64,000 nucleotides of DNA from Tomocerus qinae (GCA_020055645.1 CM034546.1:91512001-91576000), one strand, 5' to 3'; shown: positions 36,901 through 50,855, counted from the stretch's first letter. Notes: generated from the sequence alone by a model not told the origin. Made by a program: numbers and translations.

Positions 36901-39900
36901 TAAGAAGAGTCTCACAGGTAGTAGACGATAATAATCAGAGGGTATTTATGTGGTAGGTATTCTGTGTGCAATTCCTAGCATGCGGATGTACACAAAAAGA
37001 CATTTTTATACAATTGTCGTTTCTCATGTCGCCTAGTGCTTAAACAACTTATGCATACGAGTTCGATGCATAACGGAAGAAAATTATTCGTCATAGTTGG
37101 CTATTTCATTCTAAGTTGGCATGTCCATGTTGACTGTCATTAATGCAGCATTGTTACATATGACAACATTATCTGGTGAAAAAAACGTAACCGTATATGG
37201 TAAAAAGACACTTGTATAAACTAAAATGTGAAGTGCATATGAGTCTGTTGGTGAAAATTAGAGAGGAGATGAGTATTTAATTTCCTGTCTTTTAATATCA
37301 CGTTTCTTTTCTTTTCGTCCACGTTGTTTTTCCTTTGAGCGCATAGCTGAAGACATGTTCAAGTGGACAATTAATTGTGGAGTAGCCGCAGCCGCATACC
37401 ACATAAATATATAGCAGAAGGATGCTTGAATTGAAATGAATTTTCAATTAAAGCCCTTAGTGTAGCAAAATGGAATGCAATTTATATTTCTATACACAAT
37501 GGTTGTTTCATTGACAGTTTCAATTGGACTCCCAATTCACATTTATTGATTTTTTAATTGAGAAAAGAATGGGGAGTTAAAAGGGATTCTTTATTTGGGC
37601 ATTACTGTACAATTCCGTGTATAGCTAGGGGAAAAGTGATTATGTACACAGAATAGCTGACCAATTGGATAACTATGAGGGAAGTATTCACAGAGAATAT
37701 CATTAAATAGTAGCAGTAGTGACATGGCATTCAGTACAGTTCGAATTCGAAGCAACTCTTGTCCACTAATTCAATAAATCGTATCTAAACGGAGTGCGTG
37801 ATGCTTATGGTGTATCACGATGTTTATTTATTCATTGGCCATATATCTAACTCACTAACTAACGTAACACCAGTCATTTCTGCACGCTTGTTAAAATGAC
37901 ATGAAAAGCTTGGCCACATCCTTTATTATTTCCTTATGAATGGACAAATCGTATGGGCAACTATTAGACACTAAATTCTCGTAAGACAGGCAATGCATTT
38001 CTTGTATGTAAATTTTACGGCATTCGGTAATGGAAAAAAGCAAAGAGTTGAGTTCTGAGAGAAGTTAGCTTACCTAATGTAAGTTACTTTTTCATAGCCA
38101 GTACAAAGTCAGAGAGATGCTAAAAATCCGCAACGCATCATAAACACTCTAACGAGGCAGAAGAGCTTACAAACAAAGACTGCATGAACCAAAGTAAAAC
38201 AAAATGATGAACTCCGCCTTATTCTCTTGCAGTGGAAATCAACGAACCGATTGTTAGTTATTGCTTTACTTAACTCTGCAACATTAACATTTGCATTTTT
38301 CTTTCAACTACTCACTAAACTTATGCAATGCATTAACCATACATGCAGGAAACACACTGCCCAACGCATTAAAACTACAGTCGTTACCTACTCTCAGGTA
38401 CAACCCAGTGTACTACTTATGCTAAGAAATATTCGTTTTTAATTATTATTGATAATATGTAGGTATATTTATTTATGTCTCTACGGTTCGTTTTAGATGT
38501 AAGTTCTAGCTAATGTGTTGTTCATAGTGTGTAATATTGAGCAATTAAAAACATCTAACATGAACATAGCCATATTTATTGCGTTAAGTTACCTTCTACA
38601 CTACTTGGTCACTGTTCCTTCACTTATTAGCAAATTATGTTTTATGATCATCAGTTCATTTGCACTGGTACGTTACCCGTAAGTCATAAATATAAATAAT
38701 TTCAAAGCAGTGAGCGTTTAATCGCTGTAATTCTAGGAAAAACTGACAAAAGCTAACGTAGCTGCAGAAGACACGAACTCAAATGTGATAGTCACAATCT
38801 TAGGTCAAGATTCTTGTGCTAGCGTCTTTATCTGGCTGAGTGAGTGAATGAGAGAAAGAGACCAAAGCAAAGAGAGTAAAAAATCCGAGTGTTGTGGATT
38901 TGCATAAGGAGTAGTATTCTATTCACTCCGGTTTGGTAATTCAAGGCAACATCTCGCTCTAACATGAACATGCTCACCCGCTGTCTTCTCTCCGCTTGAT
39001 ATGATAGGATCTTGGATTTTGACAACATTACCGTATAGTAGTCAAGTCAGTCACTCGTACTAATGTAAGCAAGTCAACACGACCCGACAAAAAATGATCG
39101 AGTAAATTATACTTTCTTCTCTGTAACTGCTTTGTGCCTACCTACACGTATCTTTAATGTACATATAAATATAGCTAAGTACTTATGTAATATGATAAAG
39201 GTACTAAACGCTTAAAGCCAATGTCCATGTGGACATCGAATCTCGTCTACAAGTCGGGTTTAGGATTTTTGCGGAGTCCTGCTCAGTCTTTTATGTTTCA
39301 ATCGGTGGAGTCGCATTCAGCCATCAACTATGTAGGTAACCTCAGTTGAACCAAGTTATGTTAGAGGTAGGTAGGAGACTTAAATTACTTGTTATACTTA
39401 TACACGAACAAAAAATTAGTACTTACTCAAGGTAAAAGTGCTTTTCGAGCAGCAGATTTTCTTGCACGAATCAATGTATCAGGTACCCATGCATTATCTA
39501 CTAGAAGGTACTTTTACAGACTCTGCCAATACTTAACAAGAGCAATCAAATTCAGTGGTCAGATTAACTTCGCATATTTAATACAATCCAGTTGTTTTCA
39601 TCCCTACAACTTTATATCCATATCCAAGCAATACGTGCGCAACAAACCATATGTTATCAAGAACAGAGTCTCTCTCCTTTGGTAAATATAATATGAGTAG
39701 TCATTTCTACTCTGATCTTTAATTTCAACTCGTTAACTTAACAGAACTCGTAACTTTAGAGTAGTCACTGATCTGATAAATGAACAAGTGCATAAAATAA
39801 ATAAATAACTTGTTTATGCTGCGCAAAGTCCAGTCAACTTTACTACAACTCAACTCAGACACTTTTATGCACATCTTCATCTATCTAGATATTAAAGTTT

Positions 39901-40328
39901 TTACTACTACACCATCATAACGTCCAGCCAACTCAGATGAAATCAAACCATCATGGATGAATCATCCGAACCCTATACAGTGTATGCAAACAAATAGCTG
40001 GCTAGTTTGAAATTTTGATAAATGATTTGCTGCATGTTTTTATTAGATTGGAGGTGGGTATCATTATTTACACAGACTTTGACAATTCAGTGAAAATAAT
40101 TACGATTCTGTTTAAGATTTGTTGAAGTCGTTATAAGATTCTAAAAGTTGAATTTTAATTGTACACTAAATATTTAAGGACGCTGTTTACGTTGGTTGCT
40201 AACGAAAAAAATATAATTTCCAAAATTTAACCCGTCAATTGTCACATCCGAAACCCCATAGTTAACCTACCCGGCCATTCCACTACCTCAAGGGGAAGTT
40301 TTGGCAGTGCAATATTGATAAACAAGAT
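27931..40328. other. Long interval without recognised gene
   Basis: About 12 kb of AT-rich, cryptically simple sequence. Tandem TAGATAGATAG/GAAGGTAGGTAG imperfect repeats occur near 33900-33975. One short perfect hairpin lies at 32677-32719. Short frames were examined and not accepted. This may be intron if the candidate first exon at 27.4 kb belongs to the lipocalin gene. Confidence 0.4.
32677..32719. repeat. Perfect 15-bp hairpin
   Basis: CAAATAAAATCACAT at 32677-32691 is followed after a 13-nt loop by its exact reverse complement at 32705-32719. It is too short and isolated to assign to a transposon family. Confidence 0.8.
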
Positions 40329-40505
40329 GCTATCAAGTCAATAACAAAATGAATTCCATGCGACATAAACGGCCGTCTTATGGTATAATATTTGTAAATC
40401 TATTGGTTAGTACTTTGGTTAGTACTATATCACTATGACTACGGCGTCAATGCTTGTACTTGATGGCCGTTTATGTCACATGGACAATAGACATCCTTGA
40501 TAGTA
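40329..40505. repeat. Inverted-repeat element 1 (about 177 bp)
   Basis: CCATGCGACATAAACGGCC (from 40356) pairs with GGCCGTTTATGTCACATGG (ending 40483), one mismatch. A farther-out CTATCAAG (40331) pairs with CTTGATAG (about 40497), giving an imperfect palindrome around a loop that contains a direct repeat of TTGGTTAGTACT. No coding capacity. It looks like a small foldback or MITE-type sequence; target duplication is unclear. Confidence 0.6.
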
Positions 40506-40775
40506 GTTATAACAACCATGGTTATAACTTAAACTTACAAGTATGAATGCATTGAAGCAAGATGCAAACAAAAAGATTTTTGTACTAAAGTAATAACATT
40601 GCCAATGACGACAGGTGGAAATGCTACTATACAAGTCAGTATAGAAATCTTTATAATATAATACACTTCCCCGTTTCTAGAAACTAATTTTTTGGAATTG
40701 CATTGACTTATGCCCTCGGTATTCCATCATCAGCAATTCGGGTCAACCTCCATGCATTTAAAATTCATCATAATA

Positions 40776-41102
40776 TCTTTACATCGACTGTTATAACTTC
40801 CGGAGGATCAGTCTGATTTTTATGGGACCTACATTTTTGGAACCGTGGACTATCAAGGAACAAAAGTTACCATTCGGAATTTTGATATAGTTGTTTTAAA
40901 TGCATTTAAAAAAATCAAATTCCCAAAAAAATGAGTCATTTTTAGTTTTTTATAAAACGTTGATGTTTTTGGTCCATTTAAAGCAACTATATCAAAATTC
41001 CGAATGCTAACTTTTGTTCCTTGATAGTCCACGGTTCCAAAAATGTAGGTCCCATAAAAATCAGACTGATCCTCCGGAAGTTATAATAGTCGATGTAAAA
41101 GA
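40776..41102. repeat. Long near-perfect inverted repeat (foldback element 2)
   Basis: The left arm (40776-40902) and right arm (40975-41102) are reverse complements over about 127 bp with only a handful of mismatches, separated by a 72-nt loop. Landmarks: TCTTTACATCGACTGTTATA versus TATAATAGTCGATGTAAAAGA at the ends, and CAAGGAACAAAAGTTA versus TAACTTTTGTTCCTTG in the middle. An RNA from either strand would fold into a ~127-bp duplex. No open frame. Clear target-site duplications were not found, so the family (foldback, MITE or head-to-head duplication) is open. Confidence 0.9.
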
Positions 41103-44100
41103 TTTTTTAACATGCATTTTGATAGTCCCCTGTGGTTGCTATGCAGGGCCAAAGTGTAACCTTAAATTAGAATATCGCTCATGAATTTCAAGCTCTTTTA
41201 AATGAATATTTCTACGTAAATTGCAGGTATATGTGTAGTTGTTGGAGAAGTACTAAATGTAGTACTGAGCTACCTAAAGAAAAACAAATAGATGGAATGT
41301 CAAGAAAATAGCTGTTGTTTCCATTCCAGTTGGATTTTGACTTAAGTGTCGAGAGAGTTTCCGTTTATTGAATTCGTAATAGGTCTGGAATTTAATACTA
41401 TGTGATTATGATTCCAAGGTACTTTTGATCAGTTGGTTAGTCATGGCTACATTACATGGAGTCAACTCTACTTACTACCTTTTTAGAAAAGGCAATGCTC
41501 TTTTCATCTAACGTTACGGCACACACCATCAGAACGTATGGTAAAGTAAATACGGACAATAGGGTGCAAAATATTATCTGTCAGGAAAGGAAGGAACACG
41601 CCATCAAAGTACACACTTACACTGACACTCTCTAACTGAAGCACTTCGTAATTTATACTCGCCTTTCTGTCTCTACTCAATTCTAACGGTCGTCTAGACT
41701 TACACGATGGATTAAAGTGTTAATCTAACCTATTAAGACTTCTTTGTTATCACTGATATTGTTTGTTTGCTGTGCCACGGTACATTCAATTCAATTCTGT
41801 TACAACTCTCTAGATATGTATTTATAACGTTTATTTATTGATATAGCTCTCTCGTTACGTTTGCTAAAAGCTCCAACTCCATTAATCTCGACTTAAAAGT
41901 CAAATGCTTTGCAGTTAAGAAATCATAATACCTTAACAATACCATATTCACAGTAAGCAGAATGCGGCCTGATACTACTTCCATTCGCTAAACAATGGGG
42001 CGTGGGCAGCTTTTGTCATACATGCTACATGCATCCACCTTTGAAGAAATCCACTATACCTAAAGATTATCGCTTATTACCGACCCGAAAGATGAATCAT
42101 TAATATAAGTCAACAAAGAAATGCTCTACTGCCTCTACCAACTCACTGACATACGTTACCTGACTATCTACTTTAGTGTAAATAAGGTATCAATTTTTTA
42201 TTGTGTCGGAATAACCCTTAAGTATGTGGGCTATCAAAGTTTAAAATCCTAATTTCCACTCTAATAGGTTGTTAACCTTTAACACAATATCAATTTAAAT
42301 TTTACTACCAAATAGACCATATCTCCATCATGATCTCTCTTATTTTCGATGCAATTAGTTGCACGATTTGGGAATTAGTTTTCTCCGAGAATACTACCTG
42401 ATAATGACCAGTTTATAGTTCATACCACACAGAAAATATTCATCCTATATAAGTACATGTAACTGCTTATGTAATGTTTAACTAGAAAATCTATTAGCTA
42501 ACAGAAATTGTAATGTGATAAGCTATACCTTAGAGCAATAAATTGTCACATGAATATTACGTTACCGTCTTGAGAGCATCTCACGATCCCTGTCGATATC
42601 TTACATCTTCCCAGATAAAGGATTATTAAAGATTTCGAAACAGCTCAATCCAGTCAGTGCTCTTCTTTTGTGCTGCTGGGTTGTATTTTACACTGTCAAA
42701 TGGAGTGAGTATCTGGAACAGAATCTTCCCCCTTCATTTCTTAGGCACCTACTTTTACATATATCACAAGATTTAACAAGATTGACCTTTTCACCCCGGA
42801 AATGTGTTTGGATCGTAAAAGTCAATCCCTTCAGCGCGTAAAGTTAGAAGTGTATGCAGTTTATGCATGTGCGTATATATTGCGTGAGGAGCATGTGCAT
42901 TCTATTTATTATTCATCTTTTTAGGATCAAGTGCATAATTCACCGCTATAAACGCGGACTACTTTATTTTATGGACATGTAATGGTAACTTTACCTTGCA
43001 TGCACGCTCTTTCTCGTTTCCTTTGACTTTCAAATAAGTTCTCTAAGCTGAGCAGAGTCAATTGAATAATTATGTTGCCCTGCTATTTGTTCCAAGTGCA
43101 TTGTACAAATGTGAATAAGTATCTCACTGGAAGATCATTAGCCTAGAGCAGTAAGATCACGGTAGGAGTTTTCATTCGCGAACACGTATTTTTAAAGGAC
43201 AGGCATATTCTCGGGCAATACACAAGCAAACGCGTTTTTGTGCGTGTCTTCTTCTGATATAAATGACAAGTCTTGACAGACAAGATAGCATTTGACGATT
43301 TAAGTAACGTGCACAGCCATAATACAAAACATTTCCGTATCTATACACAAATGCAGCTAATCCAGAGTGCAGATTGAAAACTAAGTTAGTAAACATGTAA
43401 GTAACGTTTGATGCTATGCATTTTTTATACATAATTTAGCAATGAAATTCAGTAAGTCTTGGTTTAGTTTAGCACGAGAAACAGTACATTGGACATGTAC
43501 CCATAAACTTAATAACACGACTAACTAAAAGTCACACCATCGGCTTGACCATAGATAATCCCTAGATCCACCACAATTGAACAGGACATCACCTCAGATT
43601 ACCAAGTCTCAAGTATCGTGTAAACTAATAGCCATAGTACCTTACTGATAATACTTATTTGAATTGATATCATGCAAATGTATGCAAAACATTGGCATTA
43701 CTTACCTACATAATACATTAGCGATTACACAGCAGAAAACATTAAGCATTGTGGATTTTCCGGGTTATTGTGAAAAACGCTGATTTCTGGTCACATCTCA
43801 ATGCTCGGTATGATATTAACTAAAGCACAACTGTTGTTTGTTTCAACCTACATGTAATACAGGAGAAGGTAACACGATGATAAATCCTTCCTTGATACTG
43901 ATTTGTTGGTTGGACTTAATGATATCGACATTGTAATATGATATGTCATAGTTTTGTCATATATACTCTCAAGTTACATTTCAGGTGCGACTTTATTGAG
44001 AGAAAGAGAGGTTATATTATAATCAGTAGCAGATTTTAGCTGGTGTGGTTGGGTTAGCTACTGTTTAGAGACAAGTTGAGTCAAGACAGTAGTAGATGTT

Positions 44101-47100
44101 TGGCGTAGTGAATGAGTGCAAGTAAACGGCAGCAATATGGTAATAGAGAGGGTGCAAACATTTGGCTGGCAGGCTAGGCTTCCGTACGTACGTACAAATA
44201 ATACGTATGCCATTTAGTGCCGATACACTACTGATAAGTCTGTATTTGCAATCAGATTTGCGATTCTTTCTATGCTGTCAGAATGCTAATGCTCACTTAG
44301 ACTTAATGTCATGTTATATTAGCAATATCCTCTAAATTATGCTGAGAGTAAGCCTTCCAGTCAAATTGGCTATAATTTTCGCAGTTTTGCTGGTTGACTG
44401 CTACACTAGTGAACCTAAGTATGTGAAAGCATAATATTATTATGTCTGACTTGACTGCATGTCTTTCTGTAGAGAGTCTGCCACTGCCATTGCATTTATT
44501 TACTGCCATTACCATTACTGCTATTACCACTAATACAAGTTTTTTAATGTATGTATGGAATAATAGCAGGTACACTTTTACACAGACGCCAACCAGGCAA
44601 GAGCCAATCCTTTTTCTCTGTGTACCTACACACACTGCATATTATTATGTCTTCCTGCTCCCTTGTCAGTGTCGAGTGTATCTAATGTAACAGTTTTAAT
44701 TCAATTCTGTATAAAGTGAGCCTAATTGTAAGTCCAAGTCAAAGGCAACCTAAACCAATTCAAGTTGTTTTTTGCAAATGTCGAGTCAACTTCCACTATA
44801 GCGTGACTCGTCAATTCTATGGTAATATTATTCACACTAGACTTGATTAGACTCGACTTGCTCCTTTTCCTATCCTTCATTAATGTACCAACTTTTATTT
44901 CCTAACTAATTATTAAAGCTGCATTAAGTTTCGCTTATTGCGCAGTCAAAAATTAGAACCTTTGCAAAAATACAACTCAGTACGACGGAAAATTAAACTT
45001 GAATTGGGATCGGATGAAAAAAATTAAGAGAGTATTCGAAAGGTCATGAGATCACTAGTTTATTGATATTTGATATCTCCGACGAATGATCGGTGAAATG
45101 AAATGTTGAGTTACTCCATTGAAATATGATACTGCCTTACCTGTTAGATTACAAGGGGAAATCCACAACTACAAATCGATTCTGTCTGTTGCTCCAGTTT
45201 GATAGATTGAACAATTTTTCTTTTGTGTAATGATGATTCTTTTGTGAGGAGGAGAGTGAAGGATGCATGAGTCATTTTCGATATTCGTTTTCCTTTGATG
45301 TCTTCATAAGTCAATTTGGAAAAGGTGGAAATACGTAATAGAACAAGTAATAGAAATATATCATCTGAAATGGACATCATCTCTGTCTATTCATGTAGAG
45401 TAGAAAGTATATCATGTCTCACCTTTTGCATTTAGAGTCTTGTAAAAAAGCATCGTTAAACGTTATCATGTTCATCGAAACAGTTATTACATTTCATTGA
45501 GTTGAGTGTTGAGTTAACTTGTCATTGATCGGATTGGTTGGATCCAGAGAAAAAACTAGTGAAGCCAAGGAAGAGAATCAAGGAACGAGTCAATAACCAT
45601 TGATAACATTATTTCTATTGATTCTCAGCTTTGTTCTTGTTAGGTGTCTTCTCCTGTCCCTCCATCGCTTCATCTTCCCTTTCTGTCTCATTATGGGAGA
45701 TTCACTAAGCTTTTTACTCTAACTATCCTCTACACCATCAGACAATACATAACGTCAATGTCCACTTTACTCTGGCCAAGAAAATATTTTCCTATATGCA
45801 GCGATAGTCCAAAAGATACATAAAAGCTAAAACGTGGCATGGCTCTACAATGCTTATTGGGTTGGTCCTGCTTTTTTGCTATCTTTCTACATTCTATGTG
45901 GCTACTGGTCTTTCGCTCTAGGCGAGATGAAATACTTGTACAAAATAATCAAATAGTCGTTTCCTTGCTCAATTCAACATTGCACTGCACTCCTTTGCTA
46001 ATATATTTCTGCTCAACACCTTCATCCTCACAAATACATAACTGGATCTCATGTTTCGTAGTTCGATTTAGCATTCCGTTGACAGACTCGACTTCTTCAA
46101 CATTCCATCATCTTCATTTCACATTTCTTATTCTTCAACCACAGCTACTATTATCAACAGACAAATTGTTGACTAGGTATAATTCAAGTAATTAAAATAT
46201 TTCGTTTTCGAGATACCTGAACAGATTTTGAGCTTAGTAAAGAAGAATACAATCCTCCTTTTGTGTTGTAGGTTTCATCATTGATCGTACTTATACTAAA
46301 AGGGAGTTGTAAGATTTTTAAGTCTAGCTTGTTCCTAAAACATGGATTTTCATATTTAAAAATCATTAAGTATGCTTTGATATAATAATTGTATTTTTTC
46401 CAAAATAAATTGTAGTTCTGGACAATATGCATATTTAATGAGGGAGTAAATACCAATTAGAGACTAGATGTCTAACAATTTTCAATTATTAATGAATTTT
46501 GCATGTTTAATGTAAGCACAAATTACCCACAATTCGAATTAATGATAAGCACACTGAGACAATGGAAATGTGATTGATTTTCCATAATGAAGGTCGGGGT
46601 AGGAGAAATCAATATTCAGTAGAAAATTAGAAAATTAATACTGCAAGTATTTCCTAATTCCGAATGAAGAGAGTAAATGATTGTTTTGTCTCTAGTCTTT
46701 AATTTGCCATATTTTGATTGCATTAGAGTGCAGCGGATGATAATGATTAAAGTACTCGGGTTGCATCTCATTGCACTGCTGGAGTATACTGACAGGGTGC
46801 ATTAATTTCCATGAGCAGCGTATGTACTTACACAGCAAATTGGTTTGATAACACAAAAGGCCAACCTTGCAATTAATCAAAATCAAACATTGAGCTCTAC
46901 CAATAACTCAGAGAACTGTCGAAACTAAATGCCCAAATCAAAACACACGGCGGTCGACATGACTGCTCTCTCAGACAACTTTCAGCATCAACACTAATTT
47001 TTTCTGTGTTTGATTTGAATTTTGATGTGTTGGCAAAAAATGAAGGATCTGTCGTTAAGTACCGCTCAAAGTCAGTAAATGCATATAACTTTGCTACAGA

Positions 47101-49773
47101 AAACCACACAATAGTATAGTATTGCTAAATGCTAAGCAGTCTTATACCAAGTTATCTGTTCGTGTAAGAAAATTACCTTAATTGTCAGCCTTTCTCATTA
47201 TACAATGACTACTTATATTGATCAAGTAAAAAATACAATTTGTATTCAAGTCTAATAACTAGGTACCTACGGGATTTGGAGTGTAACTTCAAGTGTTATA
47301 TAACTTTAAAACGTAGCGATGCCAATATATTACCAAATGATGGCAGGAACCTATGAAACGGTCTTAACTAGTGCATGTAGATTCAACTGATTTTATTTGA
47401 CGTGACGAATGCCATGAGATATCATATATTAGTTTCGCATTCCACAAGTGTATGATACACATAATAAATAGTGTCTACCACAAAGACTTTGAAAATGAAA
47501 TCCCTCTAATCATTATCTTCACTTGAGTAATATTTCATTTCAACAAAACGCAACAGAGCAGAATGGCACGTCAAAGACGGGCCTTGTCTGGCACTTATTG
47601 CCCATCTTTCAATAGTGCATTGTGCAGAGCAGACGGTAGCATGCCGTCTCAAATCTACAGAACAAAATCATCGTTTGACAGATTGATTGGCGACTTTCGT
47701 CTCATTTGCATAAGCGATATGACGGAATAATCATTTCTTCTCATTATCATTATCATCGACAAAGTCTTCTGGAATATTCCTATACAGCCGATCGTAATAT
47801 TTGGCATTCCTTATAACCGGAACGCTCACATGGACACAACTTGCAAGTTCTCATACATATTATTGTCTGCATGCTAATTTCTCTTTTGCTCTAAGTATTT
47901 ACGATATACTTAAGAAATGCGTAATAGACTATACTGCTTACAAATATGTACTCTCACCTGTACAGACAAATATATAATCACAAGTTGAAATTCATAATTT
48001 ACGTATGAATACTTATGTGATATAAAATTGTAAGTATCTGCTTATAGGTATTACTTGTGTACGTAGACCAGCATACCTACTTAAACCCTTCGCTTATAAT
48101 TTCAACATAATCATCTGGTAGCAATTTCAGAACCCATATTCTCTCAGGGCTTTTCCATGTTTATATTTATTACCATATAAGAAATGAAGACGAAAGTTGC
48201 TCTGATGAGTTATACGCCTTGAATCATGAGTAAAGACTGGATACACACAAGCAAAATACATAAAATAGTGCTGCCATAAATACACGTATCAATATCAATT
48301 TGATATTTTATTTTCATTTACTACATTACATTTACTTTTATTGCAATTCAGTTAGCCAAGCCATATAACCTATAATTGCTGAAACACAAAAATTAAAATA
48401 GAATTGGAAAATTGTGGCTTAGAAATAAAATATTATTATGAACCTCCGATATCGACATGTACTGTGAACTCTAACCAAAACTATGTACTCTTTCATAATA
48501 TATGTATAATAAAGTTTTTACAGTGGATATTAAGAGAAAGACATATTGGTTTTGTACATGCGTATCCCATCTTTGGATGTACAGCGAGAAAAGACTTAGT
48601 TACTATTACGTGAACTAAGTTCAACAAGAAATAAAATGATAACAGGTAGCTATTAGTCAACAATAGAAACTGTAGGTGAAGGTTAGCAAAGGTGTAGAAA
48701 GAATGAAACGCTTGTAAAGAGTTGGAATGTCAAATCATAACTTGCAACTTGTAAGCAAAGCACAAAGTGATGCCCAAGAGAAATGGGAATAAAGGAAACA
48801 GCAGTTTTAATTTCTCTATTTACCTGCAGTACATCCTACCTGTATGTATGCACATTAAACTCTATAAAATGAAATAGGGCAGAAATGTAGTTTAGGCTTA
48901 GAGCAGTTGCTTTCGTTATCCTTTTGTCGTTAGTCACTTTTATGCTAGATTGACTTTCAATGAAAATAATAATGTGTTCACATTTAATGCTCAGGGATTA
49001 AAAATCAAACTTTGCCATAGGATATGAACTTTTATACAATCAATTTGCATATTGTTAACATAGAGATACATGGTGTTGAATGTAAGTTATGTTGGATTCC
49101 AGTTTCAATGTTGGTGTAACCTGAAGTTAATAAAGGGACGAACTAGACAGGCAGGATAGGGTAGCATAAAATTCTGTTGCACAGAACTTGGATCCATAAG
49201 TCAGGAATATTACATTAGCAATCCCTCTCACAGTCTCACATAAAAATGGTTCCAGGGCCAATCTTTACTACTACAACTTAACTATTGTATCAGAGTTGGG
49301 AGAAAAGCTGTGAGACAGGATTTGCTAATGGCAATAAATGTTCAGTCGTAATCCTGATGATTAGTGTATAGAAATGAGCAGAATCTGTCCATGGCTGTGT
49401 GGCACCATAATGTTTATAGTAATCTATCCCTCTTTATAATTGGCAAGGTTGAATTTTCATTTGAAGAGATTCATTACTACTATAGAATGCCAGGATCCGT
49501 TGTGGTGCTGCCTTGGCTAGAATGCGGCCGAGGCTGCTTGGCTGTAGGGAACTGGACTACATTTAAGCACTACTGGGCTCTGCTCTTAAGCTACGTGATG
49601 TAACTTATTAATGCTTTTATTAATCCCACTAGTATGAAAACATGCAAGTTGAGATGCTGGCCATATCAAGATCGGTCCACTTTTGTACTTAGGCATAGAA
49701 ACAGAAGACAAGACAAATATAAGCACCCACCAATGCATTATGTAATTGTGTAAATCTATGAGGAATAGTATTA
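41103..49773. other. Non-coding interval, no gene recognised
   Basis: About 8.7 kb of AT-rich sequence. A short alternating CGTACGTACGTAC run sits near 44182 and ATTACCATTACTGC-type triplet-like repeats near 44500-44530. No coding exon is supported. Confidence 0.4.
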
Positions 49774-49993
49774 TACCGTATTAATCGATTTAGTTCCCCA
49801 TATCGCAATAATTCCCCAGTTGGGGAACTAAATGAATAAATTTGGGAAAATATGGCTCTCCAAATGTTTAGTTCCCCATATCGAAATAGTTCCCCACCCT
49901 AAAATCCTAAATTAAAGGCATATGAACCATATTATTATACAAATCAATGAATCTGTACTCAGTCAGTTCACATGTGCCAACCAGTGTACAAAA

Positions 49994-50533
49994 TACTACC
50001 ACTTATGATTGGTAAGTGGTTTTTAATGGTATTTAATGTTATTACCACCACCTAAACATTGGTGATAAATAATTTAATTGGTAAGAAATGGTAAAAAAAT
50101 TTTATTTAAATTACGTACAGAGTTGTGAATAAAATTCGACATCAATACATAAAATACCGTTGCAGCTGACGATTGTTGTCCTAATTTGACTGCCCAACTT
50201 AATGTGTGTTAATTAATCCCAGAAAGGGGCAACTAATTGGGACAAAATCATGCTTACTAACTTATTCAATAATTAATTTTAATTAAATGAGTACTTTTCT
50301 AATTAAATGAAAGTTGGCTGTATACCAAGCGAATAATGTCTGTTTCAATAATGACTGTTTCACTACTTCAGTGAGCATTCAAATATAAATCTGAATTAAA
50401 AATATTTTAGACAAAATAGAGCATGAAAACTTATTTTAATGTGTCGTTGCCGTTTGTGTATCTCTTCTAAGTATTTACTATAAATTACCATTTTTACCAT
50501 TAAATGTATTTTTACCACTGTGATGGTAAAAGT
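49994..50533. repeat. GGTAA/TTACC-rich internal segment, possibly a nested inverted element
   Basis: ACCACTTA/TAAGTGGT forms an 8-bp hairpin near 50000-50020. AATGGTAAAAA-type words near 50088 recur in inverted form (TTTTTACCATTAAATG, near 50492). This may be a smaller element inserted in the TA-flanked transposon or a subterminal array. Borders are not defined. Confidence 0.35.
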
Positions 50534-50537
50534 CTAA

Positions 50538-50648
50538 AAAGTTGTTAAGTTTGTAAAGCAGAATGACGATGATGACGAAGAAATGGATGTTGATCTAACC
50601 GAAGCTATGAACATTTCTCTATCCTCTGACGGCAACGTTGGAAACTAA
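50538..50648 (+). pseudogene. Acidic C-terminal coding remnant of a transposase
   Basis: A short frame ends in TAA with a strongly acidic stretch (NDDDDEEMDVDLTEAMNIS). Its first part follows an in-frame stop at 50535, and a CAG at 50558-50560 could be a splice acceptor. It sits near the right end of the TA-flanked element, where the 3' end of a transposase gene would be. Acidic tails are common in pogo/Tigger-type transposases, but no catalytic region remains here, so the origin is inferred. Confidence 0.4.
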
Positions 50649-50855
50649 ATTCCTTCTATATGCTCATTCACTATATTTATAATTTAATTTTGACTTAAAA
50701 TAATAATTTGACACTAAATTTTTTAATTTGCTATTCGAAATATAGTTCCCCATATCATAATAATTCCCCATGTGGGGAACTATAAGAATATTTTTGACCA
50801 AAAAATGGTCTCCAAATTGGAGTTCCCCTGGGGAACTAAATCGATTAATACGGTA

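Larger units (their letters stand above)
49776..50853 (+). mobile_element. Non-autonomous TIR transposon with TA target site (Tc1/mariner or pogo-like)
   Basis: Perfect 25-bp terminal inverted repeats (49776-49800 and 50829-50853) start CCGTATTAATCGATTTAG and are flanked on both sides by TA (49774-49775, 50854-50855). A subterminal motif, TAGTTCCCCATATCG/ATTCCCCA, recurs near 49791, 49869 and 50743, and TGGGGAACTA in inverted orientation follows two of them. The 1,078-bp interior holds only a short acidic coding remnant, so the element would need a transposase in trans. TA duplication is characteristic of the Tc1/mariner/pogo superfamily. Strand is set by the remnant. Confidence 0.85.

Noticed and set aside
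44182-44195. CGTACGTACGTAC run
   Set aside because: Short alternating simple sequence; too small to call a microsatellite locus or regulatory site.
45839-46195. 118-codon plus-strand frame with ATG
   Set aside because: Ser/Thr/Leu-rich with no domain, no convincing signal-peptide context and no splice or polyadenylation support. Consistent with a chance frame in simple sequence.
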